A stretch of DNA of 64,000 nucleotides from Ignelater luminosus (taxonomy: Eukaryota > Arthropoda > Insecta > Coleoptera > Elateridae): positions 1 through 64,000 of the forward strand of contig VTPC01006062.1 in the NCBI GenBank assembly GCA_011009095.1, given 5' to 3'. The notes beneath the pieces are model-generated. The model worked only from the letters and a program-made list of their open reading frames with translations, did no database searches and was not told the origin of the DNA. Positions 58,755 through 64,000 of the stretch are shown here, one piece after another. The translations under genes and the position numbers were made by a program. Position 1 is the first letter of the stretch. Every line of letters begins with the position of its first letter.

Positions 58755-60701
58755 AATATAAACATTCTTGTAGGAAATTGAATTATTTTTTATTTTGTAA
58801 GGAATACTTCTCACCGCACGACACACCATTTCCGAGTTATAAGCGAAAATCCGACAAAAGGGACTTTTTCACCCCCAACCCCCCACTAAGCGGCAGGGCT
58901 AGGGGCGGAGACTTTTAGTATCTTTGCCTCCTTACTACTTCCAACACATTCCTCAAGAGAAAAATTCTCCCCCATTCCATGTCCTCTACAATTTGCTTTT
59001 GGGCATTCATTGACTGGACTACAATGCACGTTTCATTTTTTATATTTTCGTCATGTATTTCAGTCTGGCAAAACAGCCGCCATTGACCAACAATTTTTTT
59101 GTATAAATGCAATATCTTGTGGATCTAGAATTCTAGGCAGTAATGTGATTAATGGGAAAATTGAGACCGGTTTTGGTGTAGAGCAATCCTTTTCAAATAT
59201 GGATATTTTCGACAAAATATTGTCATTAAAATCAAATCTTTTTTTTAAATTTCATTTGCAGAAACGATGAAAAATTGACGGCATCGCAAGTAAAAATCTT
59301 CTTTTTCTTTTTGGTACAATTTATCAATATTTTGAAGTATTCAAACACCAACATAAATTTGTTTCAAATCAATGAACTGACTATAGTGTTGTGTCTTTTA
59401 TATCACAAATTAAGTCGAATTGAATATCATTTTATTCACAACAATGTACATCTATGTCATAGTTAAGAAACAAAAGCATTATACATGCGTAATTAAGAAC
59501 AAGGTTACATATTGTATGAATCATTGTTACGCATGAATACAACATATAGCATTGTTGGGATCGATCTGATCTAATTCGGTAGTATGAATATAATTCGGTC
59601 TTAAATAGCCCAACAAAATGTGTCACAAACTACATTATAAGCATGTGTTATTATGACACGTTCACTTTGAAAGTATTCTTTTAGTTTCACAAACTTAGGT
59701 AAAATCCACTGAAAAAAAAAGTAAAAAAGCTTTGTTTGCTTATCGTTTAGTCTATTGGCAACAACTTCTGAAGATTGCAATCTATGTTCTGTCCATTTCC
59801 TGGTAAAATACAACTGAAGCGGATTCCACTGCTCAATTATCCTTTCCACTACCATAAGCAATGAAAGCCACCGAGAAGGTCTTAAAATTTTATGAGGCTC
59901 CACATTACAAAAAGTTTGAAATTCTGTAAATTGCGCTTGCCGTTTGGAACTATTTTTAAAATAACTGAAAATGTTTCTTGCCAAATCTTCACAGTGGCGT
60001 GGTAAAAACTTTACAAGCCTCACTGACACATAGATGTAAAGAGTGACAAATGCATTTTTGTACAATAATGCCAGGAAGGTTTAATTTTAGCTTACTAACC
60101 ACTGAGTTATTAGCACCAAACAGTGTTACAACCGTCAAAACCAAAACCTATAATATTTTCGAGAGGTATGTTTGCTGATTCAAATAAACCCATCAAGTAA
60201 CTTAAAATCGTGAAGCTCATTTTACGTATATCAATATTTAACCTTTAACAGATTTCAACCATCCTTTAAAATCAGGAATGCTTTCCTATTCATCTCTATA
60301 TTTTTGAGGTCTATTAACCCGTCTGTTGTCATTATTAAATTTTAAACGTTTTTCTTCTCGTTCACCATTAGAATCAGATAAATCTGATCTACGTTCTTTG
60401 CTTGTACTTGCCATATTCACTTGCAATTCTTTTTAATATTATACCACAAGTCACTAATTCAAACAAAGCACTTATAAAATACAGTGCGCAATAGGTATGA
60501 ACATTCTTTCTAAGCTGTGAATGAAATAGGAGCAGGCCAGGCATGCCGCTTCTAATAGAAATTAGGGGATTCCCCTTTACGTGGTTTCTACTAAGGTATA
60601 CCTTAGTAGTTTTAGTTGCAAAGTTTGAACCGTGAAAGAATGTCCTCATAGGCAGATTGAAAAATATGTTACAATTCGATAATTATGTTACAAGTGGCAA
60701 G

Positions 60702-61100
60702 ACTGACCGATACCAAACGGTACTCGGAAGGTTGTGTCTGTGTGTACACCTTTGGGAATTTTCCAGAAATCCAAATAAAAAAATATTCTAGTCGAATTCT
60801 AATTGAGGGCTTTGTTTTGCTTTATTAATTCATAAGTCGGCATTTTAAAACCTTTTAAAAGTTGTTTGAACCGTTCCAACTAATTTTAAAGTATCTTGAA
60901 GTGCTAAACCCAAAAATGACTTCCATTTGGCGCCATCACGTAAGGGACTTCTACAAAATGGCATCAAAGGTAGTCGAAAGCAGTGAAAAAAGCGGATTGT
61001 GGATGTAAAACAATTTATTTACTAAAGAATTTTGTTTATCTTTTTTTAAATTAGTGCTAAAGTATTATATTACATTTACATGAATATCTTTATAGTTCCT
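60702..61100. other. Intergenic, nothing identified
   Basis: No ORF or repeat supported. Confidence 0.4.
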
Positions 61101-61109
61101 TGTAGAACC

Positions 61110-62672
61110 TCGTCTTGTTTTCTCCAAAGCTTTTTTTTGTACGTTTACGTTTATGGTCTTATGGCTGTTTCCTTTCCCTATGTAACGACCAGCAGTAGTC
61201 TGTTTTTATATTGGCGTTCCACCGACCTTGATATCTCCCTTCTATCTCCTTGATATCCTGATGAAACCTTTCTTGAGATGAAAGTGCAGAAAGTGAACTT
61301 TCAAATAACTTCCTTTATTTATGAACTTTCAAACTGTTAGCATGTCTTCCACAATATTCTTGGAATTTAAGTCCTTTTAGCTTCTTAAAATTTTTTTGAC
61401 AGCTGCTTTGAAGTCGCTCCAGGCCTTTTTCTTGTCCTTCTCTATTTTTGTTCTTCTTCATTTTTGTTTCAAAGGTGTCATTTTTCATGAACTTTCTTAT
61501 ATTAGGGCCAACAAAAATTCCATCTTACAGTCTTGCATCAGAGTCGTGGAAGTTTTTCTTCCAAGTATTTGAAACATTCACCTTCTTTGTTTAATGCTTT
61601 AATAAATTGCTTGATAAGTCCGAGTTTTATATAAAAGGGAGGAAGAAGAACGTTATTTGGATCAACCAAACTCCTTTGAAGCACATTTTTGTCCGGGTTG
61701 TAGGGAATTTCTTTTGAGCCATTTCTTTGTTGTCCAGTGCTGGTCCCTGTCACGACTGTCCCACTCGCACAAGAAGCAGGGATACTTGGTATAGCCTCCT
61801 TGTTGCCCAAGAAACATGGACAATACTTTTAAGTCTCCACATACAATCCACACGTTTGTTTTATTTAACTTTAGAGAGAACCACTTCTAAATTCTCATAA
61901 CGTTCCTTTAAATGAACTGAATGACCTATAGGCAGTGAAGCGTACTTGTTACCATTATGAAGTAATACTGCGTTCAAACTCCTTTTGGATGAATTAATTA
62001 AGTTCTATTCACTTGGATCATATTGAATTTTCAAGACTGACATAAGGCAGGGAACATCGATGCAGTAAACCAACTCACCTTCCTGAGAATAGTAAAGAAC
62101 GAAATCTTTTTCTCTGTTCCTACATACAATGCAAAAGAAGTTCCTGGTGGTAGCAAGTTTTTTTCATTTTAATTTGGAACCTAACAGCTAATCAAAGTCT
62201 TTTGGTAGGCCCAGATCCCGAATTGTGTCGTTTAATTTCGTCTGTGTGAAGAGTTGAAGTTCACTACTATTTATGACGTCACGGAACTTATCATCCGAAT
62301 CTCCACAATCACTTTGAGTTTTCTAGAGTATTTAAATTCTTTGGAGGTTTAGGTACAGGAACTTTAGGTCCATGAGAGATGGAGCGGATTGTTGAACAGA
62401 GGTCTGGGTAAAACATGTCCCGCTTAGTTTTCAGATTGAAACTCTAAATATTACAAGAAGAGAAGTAGCAATAATCGCGTGGTTTCGTGTTTCTTGCTTT
62501 GAGATCACTGCCTAAAGCATTTCATACAAACAGAAAACTTTATGAGAAGCCTATGTTTTATCTTAGTTGCCAAGTTTTACAAAATCAGTAATATTCCATT
62601 GTTGTTTCTTGAGAGTAAATTTGTCACAAATGTAGCAGAAGTTGCCAGGAGAATTAATGCAACCTCTTAAAG
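61110..62672 (-). pseudogene. Orphan multicopy arthropod gene remnant (CYIC N-terminus, LLGSKLK / WIVCGDLKVL type)
   Basis: Minus strand, from 62672 down: CINSPGNFCYICDKFTLKKQ, then after stops LMDLKVPVPKPPKNLNTLEN, DTIRDLGLPKDFD and LLGSKLK, NREKDFVLYYSQEGELVYCI, NSSKRSLNAVLLHNGNKYAS with LPIGHSVHLKERYENL, and MWIVCGDLKVLSMFLGQQGG with YTKYPCFLCEWDSRDRDQHW (61853-61662). Next come FYIKLGLIKQFIKALNKEGE, GPNIRKFMKNDTFETKM, QERFHQDIKEIEGRYQGRWN and a basic tail. From memory this exact motif order is a large unnamed repeat-gene family in insects; no biochemical role is known to me. The remnant covers nearly the full length with at least a dozen stops or shifts, so it is dead. Confidence 0.6.
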
Positions 62673-62739
62673 CCATAACAGCGTGAATTTAAGACAAAAA
62701 TATACCACTTAAGACAAAACGCACAAAAAATTGCCCATA

Positions 62740-64000
62740 GTGAGCGTCGAAGTTGTTAGGTTTTCAGCTCCGCACCCACTTCTTCCATTCTTTCCGGTCT
62801 CTAGCTATTTGTCTTATTTTGATCATCGACTTCCTTTTTCTCTGTACAGTTTCTGGGATCTGTTGTGACTATGTCTTACGTGGTCTTCCCTTTCTTCTTT
62901 TCTTTATTCTTCTTGCTTCAAACATGCTTTTTGCCAATTGATTATCCTCCATTCTTATAATGTGACCAACATACCATCCAAACTGTGTCTTCTCTCTATC
63001 ACTTCCGTTATGGGTTCATGTTGTATGTTTATCTTATATCCACGTTTTTAACTCTATCAAATTTTGTTTTATTATCTATTTTTCTCGAGTATTTCGTTTC
63101 TGCAGCATTGATTGTACCGCCGTGTTTTGTTTGTCTCACCCATACTTTGCTTGTATATGTTAATGTTGGTACTGTCATGGATTTATATACTTGTAATCTT
63201 GTTTTAGTGTCTGTTACTTTCCTAATATTGCTCTATTTATTGCAGAGTAAATTTTATTCGCATCTTGTACCCTGTTTGCTATTTCCAGGTCTTAATTGCC
63301 ATCATTCTACATTATTACTCTTAAGTACTCATATGCTGCCATTTTTTCTAGCTTCTTGCATCTACATATTGTTTTGTCTGATATATTGATAACTATCTTC
63401 ATCATGTCTATCTCTTCTATCCATAGCTGTAAAAGTTCCTGCATTTTCTTATGGTTATATGGGCTTAGGCTAGCACTCTGCTTTATTCCCTTCCGAATTT
63501 CGAATTCAGCTGATCTTTCTTCATTAATTTGTACTTGTCCTCTTACTTTATTGTTAATGCTTTTCACCATCTGCATTAAGTGTTTTGGTACTTCTAGTTT
63601 TTGCAGGCAGCTCCATATCTCTTGTCTATCTACTGAATCAATTACGTTCAAATTCACGAAAGTAATGTTCTTCTCCTGACTCAAGCTTCTTCTCTATTAT
63701 ATTCTTTATTATAAATATGTTATCTGTCGTAAGTCGTTTTCTTTTTCTAAATGCTCCTGGTTCTTCTTCTAATTTGGGTTCGACTATCTTTCTAATTTTT
63801 TTTCCACTATTTCTGAATATATCTTCAATACAAATAATGATAAGCAAATAGTTCTATAGTTGTTACATTTCGTTTCAGCTCCCTTTTTATGTATGGGTAG
63901 TATTATGTTGTTTTTCCAGTCTTTTGGGATTGTTCCTGTTTCCCATGCTTCTTTGAGGATTTCCAACAACCATTCTTTTTCCACTTCTTCTAAGTATTTA
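62740..64000 (-). mobile_element. RTE-like LINE ORF2 fragment running off the window end
   Basis: Minus strand. From 63984: WLLEILKEAWETGTIPKDWK, NNIILPIHKKG, NNYRTICLSLFVLKIYSEIV, then VDRQEIWSCLQKLEVPKHLM, VRGQVQINEERSAEFEIRKG and IKQSASLSPYN (63600-63470). The FADD-type site region is damaged (the VYADD piece is not seen). The C-terminal RLAKSMFEARRIKKRREGRP and RKTWSQQIPETV read at about 62945-62850. The order is that of RTE-like and related endonuclease/reverse-transcriptase LINEs. Several frame changes; the copy is dead and truncated by the window edge. Confidence 0.75.

Larger units (their letters stand above)
56904..58988. mobile_element. Foldback element with about 160-bp inverted arms, host of mariner 3
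   Basis: The left arm 56904-57068 (agaggacatggaatggggga, ttctcttgaggaatgtgttg, aaggaggcaaagatac, ctagccct) is inverted at 58827-58988, with over 90 percent identity in the outer 80 bp. Further in, both have a GC-rich stretch and cttataactcggaaa. It is inserted in the hAT transposase remnant. Its centre is occupied by mariner 3. Confidence 0.75.
56555..60414 (-). pseudogene. hAT transposase remnant, split by nested insertions
   Basis: Read on the minus strand. A start near 60414 gives MASTSKERRSDLSDSNGERE, then VNRPQKYRDE. After a deletion come GANNSVVSKLKLNLPGIIVQ and KCICHSLHLCVSEACK (60120-60020). The central frame 60065-59601 has LARNIFSYFKNSSKRQAQF, LRPSRWLSLLMVVERIIEQW and NPLQLYFTRKW. 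A later piece ends PLITLLPRILDPQDIAFIQK (59150-59090), joining QMNAQK-like sequence to the foldback border at 58990. Beyond the insertion, 56890-56555 gives KYWFKISEVRD and LVIPHSNAACERIFSKINLI, the hAT C-terminal dimerisation domain (hATC). The CICHSLHL and RWLSL blocks and hATC identify the superfamily. A stop lies just before KYWF. Non-functional. Confidence 0.8.
56407..60701 (-). mobile_element. hAT element, broken and interrupted
   Basis: Encloses the minus-strand hAT transposase pieces. The proposed ends cggtgttgccaag (left, 56407) and its loose inverse, tggcaagac (right, about 60692-60700), resemble hAT termini, but no 8-bp duplication was recognised, so the limits are uncertain. The element is split by the foldback at 56904-58988. 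Confidence 0.5.

Overview
This is an AT-rich piece of nuclear DNA from an insect. The reasons are short spliced introns with GT/AG borders, eukaryotic housekeeping genes, and a dense load of insect-type transposons (mariner, hAT, R1/Jockey/RTE-like LINEs, Ty3/gypsy, Penelope-like, Polinton). A beetle or another large-genome holometabolan is plausible, but the sequence alone does not settle the order. Only about 32.6-54.9 kb behaves as a conserved gene neighbourhood. The rest is intergenic DNA made mostly of decayed mobile elements. No CRISPR, operon or bacterial feature is present.

Gene block. (1) 32684-33665 (+): two-exon gene for the p31comet/MAD2L1-binding protein, a HORMA-fold spindle-checkpoint silencer. 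(2) 34263-37140 (-): ten-exon GFM2, the mitochondrial ribosome-recycling GTPase (EF-G2), tail-to-tail with (1). (3) 37597-49590 (+): ten-exon TMEM245 (AI-2E-transporter-like multipass membrane protein), head-to-head with GFM2, with a possible 63-codon ORF between them. (4) 51113-54501 (+): twelve-exon RPS6KC1 homologue (PX + MIT + C-terminal pseudokinase). I resolved the splice borders by reading frame. Every joined CDS stays open, with predicted lengths of 308, 737, 942 and 762 aa.

Transposon landscape. 0-6 kb: an orphan repeat-gene fragment split by a mariner, a long-inverted-repeat element carrying a FEN/PIN-like gene remnant, and a Penelope-like RT remnant. 6.6-8.1 kb: GC-richer unidentified coding-like debris. 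8.8-12.3 kb: R1-clade LINE pieces in opposite orientations between inverted repeats, with a CCTAA-type tract. 16.4-17.9 kb: gag-like GC-rich block. 24.6-25.7 kb: gypsy protease/RT remnant. 26.0-26.8 kb: second, internally deleted mariner. 30.3-32.3 kb: second FEN/PIN-like copy, again between long inverted repeats. The two large TMEM245 introns (39.7-42.7 and 43.1-48.6 kb) hold two 8-bp-TSD hAT-like non-autonomous elements, a MITE, Jockey and R1-like LINEs and a Polinton DNA-polymerase fragment. 56.4-60.7 kb: a broken hAT transposase split by a foldback element that is itself occupied by a mauritiana-type mariner (with a 400-N assembly gap). 61-62.7 kb: another orphan repeat gene. 62.7-64 kb: an RTE-like LINE running off the end.

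The most unusual signal is the FEN/PIN-like gene family. Two independently decayed copies, each lying between long inverted repeats, suggest it is the coding core of a large, poorly described mobile element.
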